Source: Lactarius indigo (Eukaryota > Basidiomycota > Agaricomycetes > Russulales > Russulaceae). Taken from it: a DNA stretch of 64,000 bases. Under the pieces are notes generated by a model, which was not told the DNA's origin, ran no database searches, and saw nothing but the letters and a program-made list of their open reading frames with translations. Below are positions 42,291 through 53,455 of the stretch, in pieces. The stretch covers positions 868,001-932,000 of the forward strand of contig JAFKAC010000014.1 in the NCBI GenBank assembly GCA_025766275.1. Direction: 5' to 3'. Each line of letters begins with the position of its first letter. The stretch's first letter is position 1. The translations under genes and the position numbers were made by a program.

Positions 42291-42840
42291 CGAGTGTTTA
42301 CGGTGGTGGCAAGCGCTTGTTCTGTTCCAAGCCACCCCCAGCGCTACCAGTATCTTCCAAGTTCCACCACATGCTGTTGATTGAACCAATCTAGCTCTTT
42401 GTCTGAGTCACGTATGGTCTCATCTACGTGAGGACTTGTACCACCTGTCTCCCCCCCAAAAGCAAGATATCTGACTTCTGACCGTGTGCAGTGTCCGAGG
42501 CGATTCCTTTGGTCTTCATCCGCATCTATTACCTTGTCCATCGTAACCATCATGATCGCGAATAACGGCCCAATTTTTATCGGCTTTGGCACCAGTGCCT
42601 CCCTCCCTAGCGTTGTGGTATTTGGTTCCTGCATCTGTAGTATCTTCGTCCCCTCAAACAGTGGTACGATTTCCTCCTGATAAATGTCTGACGTTAGTGA
42701 TAGGCATTTTCTGGAAACTTGAACGCTGGAAGGTGAATTATGAAAGCGCGATACGGTCAATGGCTGTGATGGGGAAGATCGCCCCGGCCTGCTGACCACG
42801 CAGTCATGTTTGTCATCTTCTTCTTCGCTTCAGGCCACTA
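42291..42840. other. No recognised gene
   Basis: A 151-codon open frame on the minus strand (42799-42344) has no motif I recognise and may be chance. Confidence 0.3.
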
Positions 42841-43511
42841 TAAACTACCTACTGGATGGCAGCGGTGTCACCCTTGGTTTCACCGCGGGCCGTGCCAAAC
42901 AATCATCCGCTGCTTGAATGAAACCCTTTTCCTGCTGTTCAGGGAGCTGGGTGTCCGTCAGATTATGAATCAGCTCGGAGGTATTGCGATACTTCTCATG
43001 CCTGCGGTTCAGGATCCTCAACGAATTTGAGGAGCCGCGGGGAAGTGCTTTCAGAAGCAAGTATGTTGACACGCCATTCTACGACCTTCCGGTATCCTAT
43101 TCTGGAATAGACCAAAGATCGCTAAAACGCAGATCAGGGGTTGTTGGTATAATGCGGGGCTCGTGTTCTGAGGATCACGTTCGGTCTAATCAGCGCAAAC
43201 TGACTTGTTTTGTTACTGGTCTCCGATCTTAATTAAATTGTGTCTGCTGTAGTACGCTGTGTTAAACGCCATCCATTCGAGCGATGACAGTGACCATTTC
43301 CTAGAGATTCGCTGCTACGGGAATTTGGTGCAATGAACGATGATCAATTTATTAAAGGAGATACGAGTCTCTAATGAGTAGTACTCCTAACAATCCATTT
43401 CCGGTGCACTTTGACCGAAAGCCGGGGACGCTGGGAGAGGAAGGCAAAACGCTCTTGGCGTGGAAGTGAATGTAAACAAAAGAATGTAGCGCTGCCACAC
43501 GGCGTCCAAAC

Positions 43512-44373
43512 TTAGACCTGACTACCATAGAGGACTACGGGCATGGATAGATTAGCAATCGAGACCCATTTCGGCATCGAGGGGTGAACACTTACAATAC
43601 TTGCAGGTAAACTTGACCTGAATATCGGGTGATCCGGGCTGACACTACAAGGCCAACGCTTAGTCGCACACTACCAGCCCACATCGGGAAATACTTACCG
43701 TCTGGGGCGGGTCTCCTGCAACCGTGTTGACACGGAAGACTTTGCTTGCGAGTTTGCCAGACTTGTTTGTCAGCTCCACCCAGTCAACGTTTGGAGGACC
43801 ATCTGGTGGCGGGATATCACCAGCTACTGCCGCAACAATGATAGCGTCCTGGTTGCCCTTGGTTGCTCCATCGGCTCTGAAGTCCCAAACGGGTGCTAAG
43901 GATTTATCGGGGTTCGCGATAAAGTAGTGTTGCCCAAGAACTGGAACTTTAAACTTGGCCTGGAACTCCTGGGCTAAGTCTTGGTCATAGGGGTTGGTGC
44001 GCGGGTCCCACGCCCAGGCAATGAATGCATCCTGTTCAATGTTCTCGAACTCAGGCCCAGGAAAGAGGGTAGATACGTCGAACACCTGGACAACGGCCCC
44101 AGTAGACCTACACAACGTCTTTCAGGTTTATCGTCGCGACAGGGAAACCATGACTCACGTGTAGTTTCCGGAGGCCGAACAGGTATAGTTCTGATTTCCG
44201 ACGCCTAACGTGACGAAGCTTGGCAGGTCATTCGGAGCGACAAGCTGCTGCTGGCCTTGGGGTAGAAGTTGAGTAAGAACAGAGGCAGGAACGTTGGCAT
44301 TTGTTGCTCTGCGGGAAGGCGCCGCCAGGCCCGCTGTGGCTAGGAGAAGTGGAAGGAATGACAGAACGAACAT
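43512..44373 (-). CDS. Secreted DUF3455 protein B
   Basis: Four exons (44373-44159, 44107-43699, 43644-43596, 43534-43512) join in phase to 231 residues. The signal peptide is MFVLSFLPLLLATAGLA. Family landmarks are VGNQNYTCSASGNYT, VVQVFDVSTLFPGPEFENI, PVLGQHYFIAN, PVWDFRADGATKGNQDAI, NVDWVELTNKSGKLASKVFRV and a C-Q-P-G-S-P block. The end reads KYFLYGSQV where the other two copies have QLWFYGGQ, so the conserved Trp is Phe here. Intron positions match those of A and C exactly. TATAAAAG lies about 70 bp upstream on the minus strand, and AATAAA downstream at 43353-43348. Confidence 0.78.
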
Positions 44374-44441
44374 GGCAAGTTGGTAGTCAAAGGGGAGTGA
44401 AGGTGGATTGATTTGATGAGGTCCCTTCAGGTTATACATGG

Positions 44442-44449
44442 CTTTTATA
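44442..44449 (-). promoter_or_regulatory. TATA box of DUF3455 gene B
   Basis: TATAAAAG on the minus strand. The two arm copies have CATAAAAG at the matching place (about 39536-39543 and 56027-56034). Confidence 0.5.
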
Positions 44450-45140
44450 GTATTGCAGTGGTAGGCATCTCTGATGGCTCGTCTCTGTCCTGAGTAGCGC
44501 TTAGCTACAGAAAGGGCGCAGCCGTGGTACTCCGGTATAAACTCCTATCGGAAAGCATACTGAGGACACACCATTGGACCATTGGGACGCCTTGTACACC
44601 ATTTGGCGAGTCAGAGTATGCGTTTTACCGAACGAACGTTATTACCAGTGGCATGAGTTGGAACATTGTTGTGGGTGGGGGTTACCAAGTTAGGGTTCGG
44701 CCCCGGTCACGAACCACCCAATCGCGGTTCTTTTTTAAAAAATCGTAGTTCCGAGTCAAGTGCCGCTTCCCCGGCAAAATACATCCGACCAGAGAACCGT
44801 GGCCGATGGCTCATAGACTCTTCCGAATCAGGATTCGGCCTGCGTTCGAGTTACTACTCCAGATCCCCAGACTCACCCTTCTCGTGGCACTGCTATGTCA
44901 ATTGACGATACTCTTGCGCACGGACTGCGAACAAATCACGAGTTGAGCTCGAGTTATTCAAGTTCAGCTGAACCTCTGTTCAGAAGTTTACTTCAGGTTT
45001 TCGTCGTTGGGCCAAGCACTTGGGCGACTTCATGATCATTTGAGCGGTCCCTCGGACACAGGTGTCTCGGACATAGATGGGGTGAACAATGTATCCCAAT
45101 GAGGACCCTAGATTGGTGACCACACATAAAGTGATCACAC

Positions 45141-46190
45141 TGTAAGACCGATTCAGAGTTTCTTCACTTCGAGGACATACCTCGAAAAGGTACTATTTTC
45201 GCCGCGGCTATTGTTCCGATAGTCAAGCCCTTTTGTCAAGACGACGCCCCAATTGGCGCCCGAAGGCGAATCACGTCCTAATTAGGAAGGTCGGAATTTT
45301 TCGTTCAGCCACCGGCCCCCCCTCGCCCCCCCCACCCGCGGTTCGGGAATCCGGTCCCGCCATCCCCTTGCCTTGTGTCTGCCGAAAGTTTATCGTAACA
45401 AGGACTGCAAGGGTCCCTATTGTAACCGATATTTTTTTGAATCGAGGATGGGTCTCTTCTTGGGTCATGGCTGGTGAGGTATTGTAGTCCGTAAATAGAC
45501 TGAAGACAAGGGAGGCCCGTAGTTTCGGATCTGGCCTTTGTAGCACCAAGGAGCACAAGCGCTCTACACAACAAGCTCAAAAGTAAAGGACTCAGTGTTG
45601 GACGTCAGGGGATCAAACGTTCGAGGTGGGGTAGCACCCGTGTCTCCGGCTGGCATAAAATCTTTGTTCTTTCAGTCCCATGTTCAGTCCTCTGCCTCCT
45701 CTACACCGCCGGACTCGGATATGACACTTGGGCCGAGGCAGTCACACAACTTGAAATGACCTTATTAATGACACAGCAATGGGTCGCCAAAAGCACTATA
45801 TTCTCTCCATGGTAACCAATGTAGTGCACTTCTTCCATTTTCTAAGTGCCGCAAATCTTGGACAAAAGAATGCGCCACAGATGATATGCGCGCCACAAAG
45901 GGGGAGCAGATCGCCACACTATGAACCAAGATTTACTCCTACGCCAAGCCTGAATATTCGACGGATTAAGACAATAAGACAATGCCCCATGCAGCGTCCG
46001 GGCGAGTGGTCATAAAGCCGCGGCAACACAACTCCCGTCACATGATCAATTGCGGCCGTCAAACAGCTCTTGTTTGGGGGATGCCGTGATCGTATAGTGG
46101 TTCTCTCGCGAATGAGACGGTGCTCTCATTGTTCTATCGTTACCTTTCCGGATCGCTCACCAATTGAAGTACGCGCTAATACGAAGAAGT
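45141..46190. other. No gene seen
   Basis: Spacer with a C-rich stretch near 45318-45340. Open frames are short and without motifs. Confidence 0.35.
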
Positions 46191-46194
46191 ACAA

Positions 46195-46900
46195 CTATAT
46201 GACAGCGGCACAAGGGCTCGCTCGATGCTGGCGATCTTCACAACGGTATGAAAGTCCGCTATTGGGCACAATGGGATTGTCGGCGGCTTCTACATAGTCT
46301 ACTATCGAGCTTCCCGTGGTGTCTGCCCCTTTCCTCTTAGCGACTTTGGCACTGGTGCAGGCCGCGAACGAGCTCCAGATGGAGATGTGTAAGCCATACT
46401 TGTAGAACAAGAACAGCGTTGGTACGAGAAGCGCCACAATTCCCCAAGGGAATTGGACGCATACGTGATGCGTAAGGAAATGAATTTTCGTATAGTAAAC
46501 AATGGGAACGCGGCGCTCGTCAGTGAGCGGCTAATGGTTTGGCCCGCACTCTCCGCCAGAGTAAGTCATGTTGTTGCCCATCGAGAAGCTCTGTTACGAA
46601 TAGCTCCGGCCTCAAGTTGGACGTATACCTGAGGGAAATGAACAAAGGCATACTAAAGGAGAGGGCGACCAGCCCAGCCATAAAATGCCTTTACCGGCAT
46701 CAGCGCATGGACCATAGAAGCGCCCAGGCGTCTCTCTGCGGGAGAAAACTCGCATCGCGGATTGAGGACTCGAAGATACGGATGCAAGAACGAAAAGCTC
46801 AGAACACCGACGAGAGCAGTTCCGAGGCCCAGCCCTGTGAAAGCGAGGCTGTCAGGCGAGATGGAAAATGTCGAAGGAGACAGGTGAGATATGACTACAC
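46195..46900 (-). pseudogene. MFS drug:H+ antiporter-type transporter, C-terminal relic
   Basis: Minus-strand pieces in order: AFTGLGLGTALVGVLSFSFL (a membrane helix), NPRCEFSPAERRLGASM (loop), KAFYGWAG, then SRSLTSAAFPLF, then PWGIVALLVPTLFLFYKYG and SSFAACTSAKVAKR. This is the order of helices 8-12 and the C-terminal tail in fungal DHA1 multidrug MFS proteins, with the basic tail typical of them. Stops and frame changes separate the pieces, and the N-terminal half is missing. Intact relatives export small molecules across the plasma membrane. Confidence 0.55.
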
Positions 46901-47839
46901 AACCGAGAGGTATATAACAAGTTAGGTCTGATCAACAGAACCTTGAATGGGTAGAAGATCGTGCGCTGGAGAGATGGCACTGAGAGTCTAGCTGACGCAT
47001 TCGCTTTCCGCGTAGGTGTCTATGTTCTTCACAGGATCCGCTTTTTGCATTCTGTGTAAGAAGAACGCGTCGTGGTGCGAAAATCCTGGGGAGGAGGTAC
47101 GTGCATGAGCCAAACAAGGTCACTAGGATTCAGAAGATTCAGCGCCAGGCGGGATCGTTACTCGCGATGCAATGGGGGGAAAGGACAGACAAGTTCCTGA
47201 GCTTCCAGTCAACGATGAAGGTTAACTTACAAACACCCGTAGAAACGAAAATGGGGCACAAGGATAGCGGTGGAAAAGACGCTCGTTGTGATGACCCGCT
47301 TCAAAATCCCAGCGCCATTTCCAAGTCGCGCGATAGCGAAGAAACTGCGAAGAAATTGCGTGGCCGGCAAAGGTCCTGCATGTTGGCACGCCAACATATC
47401 AGTATAGAATGTATCGCATTGACTGACATGCGAAGTACCTTCACCACCGAATGAGGTGCGTCATGAGTCCATCGTCCGGAGAAACGGATTAATTTTATTT
47501 GGACCTTGAGAAATAAGGTGGGATCTGGTCACTAAGTTGCGGGGAGCGCTCGACTCCCATTTGCTAGACTGGGGTTGCCATAGTAGGACCGTTCAGGTGC
47601 ATCTCAGGTGGTGCGGGTTGCTCGCACCTTTCACAGGACTACCGATGGTTGTCCGTAAAATGGGGCGACATTCTTTTTACACGGAGCTTAGTCGGGTTTA
47701 CAACTTTTGTGTCACTGTCGTACGGGGCAACGAGAACCCGGATCGCTTGGTGGCTGGCGGTCTTTATTTGTGTCTGTTTTTTCATATGCATGACGTAATA
47801 ACCTGACACTGCATTTTATCTTGCATTTCACTATGATAG
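46901..47839. other. No supported gene
   Basis: Open frames of 90-117 codons on the plus strand (47101, 47537) lack motifs. The second could contain upstream exons of the next feature, but I cannot join them. Confidence 0.3.
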
Positions 47840-48190
47840 AAGGAGACTTATGCGGTCTGTTTGAATGCAGTACCTAAGCCCAGCGCCAACCAGCGCCGTC
47901 TGGTGGACGCCGAGCAGACATGGAATGACGGCAGCGAGTTCGTCGTCAATATAAACAGGACGAAGGCCCAAATGATGGTCCGTCTACGGTGAGGTCTGGC
48001 CCAGAAGCGGAGACAATCGTCTAACAAAGGAACTCGTGTAATCTCGTATCGGTGATGTATGGGTGCCGCATTACGTATAACGAAGTGACTGATCTATTTG
48101 CGCCTTAGGATTTGAAGGATCAAGCTCGATCAAGCCCAGAAGTGGGACCAGACGCAGACGGAGATTGTTAGAACGAAAGTAAAAGCATGA
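47840..48190 (+). CDS. 3' exons of an unidentified gene with a coiled-coil end (5' part not found)
   Basis: Two exons join in phase: 47840-47988 and 48118-48190. They encode about 73 residues containing NQRRLVDAEQTWNDG, then MMVRLRIKLDQAQKWDQ, ending EIVRTKVKA with TGA. An acceptor-like TATGATAG precedes the first exon. The heptad-like charge pattern suggests a coiled coil. Related short coding (SDTPVANQRYPVDAEQAW) recurs at about 54196-54285 followed by a donor-like site. The family is not recognised, and the upstream exons could not be placed. Confidence 0.35.
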
Positions 48191-48320
48191 ATGGTATTTT
48201 CCGTCATCAACCATAGGGTTATACGTGATCAGTAATCGAAGACTAAGAGGTAAAATAATATTGTTTCAAACCTAGCGAGGACGTGGTCTTTACAGTAAAT
48301 AACCGGTACATGACATTATC

Positions 48321-50020
48321 CTAATTGCTTGGGTGGACTCTCCTGTAGAACTGCCAGGGGTCGTTGACGACAGTTACAGGGCGACCAGAGTACCGGCGAA
48401 CTGCGACGAACTTCTTAACGGATGACGACGATACCGGCTGGCCCACCAAACAAAGCAAGTCAAGGGCTGGCAACACTTCGGCGACCATATCCTTGGTGAC
48501 GTCTTCAAGTGCAAGAGCAACGTACCCCGTGAGCTCTCTAGACACGCGCAACATCCTCACGGCAGTGAATGGGCGGAGGAGCTGCAACCATTCGGTGTCG
48601 TCCATACCCTCCTGTTGACAATTTCGTTCGACCTGAGTAATGGCGAGATGGGCTACGTCGGAGAGCATGGTGGAAAACTGGTTGGCCACCTGAGCTACGT
48701 GCGAAACTTGCCACGCTATCCCTTCACATGAGATAGATGTCGTAATGGGACGCCGATGCGAATGGCTTTCGTGACGAAGGCTGAAAGACACCGAGTGACT
48801 TCCAAAAGTTACCTCTGCTTGTCCGAATCGGGTAAGCTCGCTGTTTTCTGAACGTTTGATAAACTTGAGAAGTTGGGGAAGTTGGGGGTCAACGAGCTGA
48901 TTGAAGAGCCTAATATCGATCGAGTCAAGTCGAGGAGCTTCGATTTGGGCTACGAGATCCTCCAGATACTCGCAAACACCCCGGAATGTAAAAGAGTTGA
49001 GAGCGGAGAGGACGACCCGCGGCATTGTTTGGAGTGCCGCCAGACGTCTTCGATCAAGGCGACGAGGAGTCGGCGATCGGAATTCAATCCGGAGATCTCT
49101 GAGCTGGGCCAATCCAGCCAGACAAGGAACCATCGCCTCCGGTGAAATGGGATCTGTCTTGGGAATATTGCAAAGTCGGAGACTGACAAGGCACGTAGCC
49201 GAGGAAACGTGTGTTGGTAACGATGGAATGGGAATACCGTCCAAGTCGACTTCTTGTAGACACGGGGCAGATCCACCCAAGAAACCATCGTCGAGGACTG
49301 GAACATTCTCATCTTTGGACGAAAGTCGTAGATGTGTCAGCACTGGAAACGAATCCTGCATCATTGCGGCCACCTTCCCCAACTGCGAGCCTGTCGCACG
49401 AAGCTGGACACGGCGTACACGATCGGGGTGCTCAAGTGCGGCGATGACATTATCTTCCTCATGAGGCGTAAGGTTGCTGTGAAGGACGTCGTCAATGACA
49501 ATTGGAAATGCTGGCCAGCAACCCAGGTCTTCTCTGACGGGAGTTCTGTGTGTGCAGAGAACTTGGAGATCAAGACGGCGTGGTGACGCAAATATGATTT
49601 GTCGCCATCTTCGGCTCACGTGCACTAGTCTGTGCCATCCCCATACAGGGCGAAAGAGGGTGTGGTGATGACAGAAGTCAAATATGTCCAGCAAGACGTT
49701 GTCCGGAAGCGTGTTGATTGTCGTTGTGTGTCGGTAATTCTTATCTACGCCACACAAGTCAGTACTCATTCCAATCGCCATATGGGAGCCGGAATATGTA
49801 CCTTCGATCAGTACTAGTACATCCCCTCGTTTATTGCAGAGGTTTTGACCAATTTTTCTCATCTTCGGACATTTCTGAGGGTCTTGAGAAGTAGTTCCAC
49901 AAGGTGTATTGCTCAGCGAGGAGACGGGGAGATCGCTGATTAACATTTGACGACCAGTAAGCAGACAGTTGGTCGGTGATATGGCAAGTGACGGCCTTAG
50001 ACACACCTGTGAGAGCTCAT
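48321..50020 (-). CDS. F-box/LRR-like protein
   Basis: Three exons: 50020-50007 (14 nt, MSSH), 49935-49802 and 49744-48321, giving 523 residues in one frame. The N-terminus continues SDLPVSSLSNTPCGTTSQ. The F-box is TTTINTLPDNVLLDIFDF plus WHRLVHVSRRWRQIIFASPR. The body has ALEHPDRVRRVQL, MMQDSFPVLTHLRL, GFLGGSAPCLQEVDLDG, PISPEAMVPCLAGLAQL, EDLVAQIEAPRL and a C-terminal EVLPALDLLCLVGQPVSS. The first exon and both introns match those of the loci at 26809 and 53455 in position and phase, which fixes the start. The expected role is SCF substrate adaptor. No defect is visible. Confidence 0.74.
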
Positions 50021-50063
50021 TGATAGAGTGAATATGGGTTAAGCTTTATGGACGAAGCGGCTG

Positions 50064-50071
50064 CTCTTATA
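50064..50071 (-). promoter_or_regulatory. TATA box of an F-box gene
   Basis: TATAAGAG on the minus strand, 44 bp before the ATG at 50020, in the same CTAGTATAAGAG context as at 26841. Confidence 0.5.
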
Positions 50072-51632
50072 CTAGTACAGGCGCTACCAGCCGTAATTCC
50101 TGTGCAGCCGCCGTGAGTGCATAGAAGTATGCGTGTACACCGCGAATTAGGGAACGTGTCCAACAGCATAACATCATCGCCGCCTAAGAGTTGCAACTTG
50201 GTAAATTCTTTTCGTGGGTGCGAAGTACGCTGGACATATCATTTACTGTAGAGCAATGCGCCGTCAGTGAAATAATCCACTCGGGAATGTACGGCAGTCA
50301 AGGTGCGATCCGCAACGAAGCGTGGTGTGTAAATGTGCTTAGAAAGGACAACTGAATAGAAGCACCCAGGCGGCACAGAAAGGTGCTGCACTGGTTCGTA
50401 GATAGCACCTTGTGGTCTAGGTGGGGCGACGAGGAAAGACGATGGATCTGGCTGCTCAATTACCCAACATGTGAACCAGGGCTAAGGGTCTGCTGAATAA
50501 ACTGGATCTGGACTGGCCCAGACCTCGAGACATCTCGCCGTACGTATGGAGGTCTCCAGCAGGAAGCGGTCTTATAACCAATGCCTTGGTGTCAAGTGCC
50601 AACGGGATCATTGATCTCGGCGTCAAATAGACCTCCGTTTCCGTGAGGACGGCTTGTGATTGTAACCAAGATGGGCAGTTTTTCCCACGGCACAAGTTGG
50701 GGAAAACGTCCGTGGTCCGTGGTCACCGGTCACCAGTGCGCAGTACCCATCCATTCATTGTCACCTAGTTGACCTCTGCCGTGTCTGGACTGTCTATTCA
50801 TCAACCGCAACCCGAGAGATACCATTGTGGATTATGGCCCTGATGGAAAAAAAATCGACTGGGCAGCATTTACGCCGCTTCCGAGTCAATGTATGAGAAG
50901 TCTGTCCGAGTCTCTACGACCGTGACTGTGAAACCGTGTCTGGCCGTGTATTCCCTCACTATTTCCTGCTCCTACATGTGAGGTTTAGTTGAAGTGGACG
51001 AGTGCGACTCTGTGAGTAAGTTACCTTCCTCTCGTCCTTTTTCGCACATTTGTATCGTGGGACTTGCTTACCCTTGCAGAGCATTCGTGTGTAGAATTTG
51101 GCAGCGCCGTGCTAGCGCCGTCGATGATGGACAACCAGGGTCCTCGCGCAGAATTCATATTTCAAGACCGATGGAAAAATTGATCGTAGAACACCACGCC
51201 GAGTACGCAACTGGTACGGAACGTTCTATTGTTGACAACGAAGTTATTGGCAGCGCGAATGCGCACTGTTTTGTTAAAATATGTATTTATTTATTTATTT
51301 ACATATGACAAGATGCAACCTGAAGTCAGCGACCATGGCCATGACAGTGGCACGGTCGCTCCGTATGTCAACGGACAACCGCCCCAAACCCTTCGACTAG
51401 GTTTAGGAACCTGTTGTGTCGTGCTGTCTTTGAGGACGACCTTGCCTGGATTCTTAGTTCAAGATCAATCGCGACACGTGGGTCATTGAATTCGGATTAA
51501 CGCACGACTACAGTTTAAAGTAAAATATATTTTCTTGCATCTGTGTGTGTAGTCGTTTCCTAACTACTATGATGGATAAGTAGAACAGTTGGGTCATGGA
51601 ACCCCGGGCTATAGAGTACGGGATTGGTATGG
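50072..51632. other. Long spacer; no gene seen
   Basis: No supported coding region. Contains a short TTTA microsatellite near 51284-51300 and a GTCACCGGTCACC motif near 50720. Confidence 0.4.
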
Positions 51633-53455
51633 TTATTCATCGGCGTAGGACTTGAGTCTTTCGTCAAACTCCGCTTCCGTGGCGACGACAGTTAGAGGGA
51701 GACCAGAAAGCCGGCGAACAGCGACAAATTCATCAACAAATGAGACCGGGTGACCCGCTAAACAAATCAAGTCGAGAGCCGGCAACACTTCAGCGGCCGT
51801 CTCGGAGCCCGAGGCGACGTCTTCCAATGCAAGAGCAACGCTCCCCGCGAGCTCCTGAGATACACGTAGCGTTTTCATAGCAGGGAATTGGCGGAGGAGG
51901 TGCAGCTATTCGACGTTATCTGTATCTTCTAATTCATCGGCCTCGACTTCGGCCACAAGTTTGAGATGGACCACATTGGAGAGTAGAGCCGAACATCGGC
52001 CGAACACCTGGGTTATGCGAGAAAATTGCCGATCAAACCTTCGGCATGAGATGAGGATCCTAAGAGGGCCCCAATCTCCGTAATTTTCAGGATGCAGACC
52101 CATATGGAAGGCGGCGCAGCGACTCGAAAATGTCACATTGACATGTCTGAGTAGGGACAACTCGGGGTCTTCTGAGCGATCAACGAACTCGAAGAGTTGC
52201 GCAACTTGAATATCATCAAACTGATTCAGGAAACCAATGCGGACGAGGTTCAGTTGAGGGGTGTCGATTCGGGAAACAAGGTCTCCCAAATACTCGCTAG
52301 CACCGTAGAGTTCGAAAATGGTGAGAGTAGGAAGGACGGCCCGTGCTACGGGAGGTGTGTGTATTCGATCAGAGGGAGATGTAGCCGATCGAAATGCGAT
52401 GTGAAGCACTTCGAGCGCAGGCAACGCGGCCAGACATGCAGCCATCGTCTCCGGCGAAATGTAACCATCCTCGGGAATATCGTCGATATAGAGATTGACA
52501 AGGTCACTGGTCGTCGAAAGAAGCGTGGGTAATGACGGAAAGGGAATGCCGTTCAGGTGGATACCCTGTAGAGATGGAGCAGATCCACCCAAGAACCCAC
52601 TAGGAAGGGCAGGCGCGCTCTCATCTTTCGACCAAAGGTCAAGATGTGTCAGTAGCGGAACTGGTTCTTGCATCACCGTGACCACCTTTCTTAAATGCGA
52701 GCCCGTTATGCAAATGCCGATATAGCGTATACGATTGGGGTGTTCGAGTACAGCAATGAAACTATCTTCATCCTGAGGAGAGAAGGTCTGATTAGGGTCC
52801 CTGGAACGCTTGTAGTCAACGACGATAGGAAAGGGTGGCCAGCAACCCAGAGTCTTCCTCACAGGCGTTCCGTGTGTGCAGAGAAGCTCGAGATCAAGAC
52901 GCCATGGTGACCCGAATATTACGTATCGCCATCTTCGACAAACATGCGCCAGTACGTGCCATTCCCATACAGGATACCAAGTAAAAAGCTCCGGAGTTTT
53001 TCGATATGAGTCGAATATTTCTAGCAAGACATCGTCTGGGAGCGTGTTGATCGTCGTTGTGCGTCCGTGACTTTCGCCTGTGCGACACCAGTCAGTGCCT
53101 GTTGCGGTCATTGTACAACGGGAAGACGAACCTAGGGCTTGTACATTCACTTGTTTCTCGCAGGTAATATGAGTGATGTTTTCGACCTTTGGGCCTTTGC
53201 AAACGCCGTGTGAGGTGGTTCCAGAGGACAAATCACTTGGAGGAGGAAGCGGAGGAGAGCTAATTGGAGAGAAGCAACAATTAAACGGTCAACTAATCTG
53301 GCATTGTGGTAAAATAATGACATGGATCGCACCCTGGATAACCAATTGATGACGATTCAGTGAAATCGGGCGGCGGTATAGGACGGTCGCTAATTGGGTT
53401 TATCGGACAAGGGTTTGGAAAAATGGCAAATGAACACACACCTGTGAGTACTCAT
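51633..53455 (-). pseudogene. F-box/LRR-like gene with one premature stop
   Basis: Exons 53455-53442 (MSTH), 53259-53132 and 53077-51633 join in frame. F-box: TTTINTLPDDVLLEIFDSYR with WHVLAHVCRRWRYVIFGSP. Body: VLEHPNRIRYIGI, VMQEPVPLLTHLDLW, GFLGGSAPSLQGIHLNG, YISPETMAACLAALPAL, GDLVSRIDTPQL. A TAG at 51908-51906 interrupts the otherwise open frame where paralogues have Trp (EWLQLLRPF). The rest is intact to TAA at 51633 (MKTLRVSQELAGSVALALED, FDERLKSYADE). One G-to-A change separates this from a complete gene; the truncated product would lack about 90 residues. It could be a recent loss or a strain polymorphism. The intron after the mini-exon is 182 nt, longer than usual here. Confidence 0.7.

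Larger units (their letters stand above)
42842..45140 (+). repeat. Diverged third copy of the DUF3455 unit
   Basis: Same orientation as the left arm. It shares CAATCATCCGCT near 42900, the GAGATACTTCTC-like block near 42990, the DUF3455 gene, the CCATTTCCGG block near 43397 and GAGCGGTCCCTCGGACACA near 45040. Much more diverged than the two arms are from each other. Confidence 0.55.
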
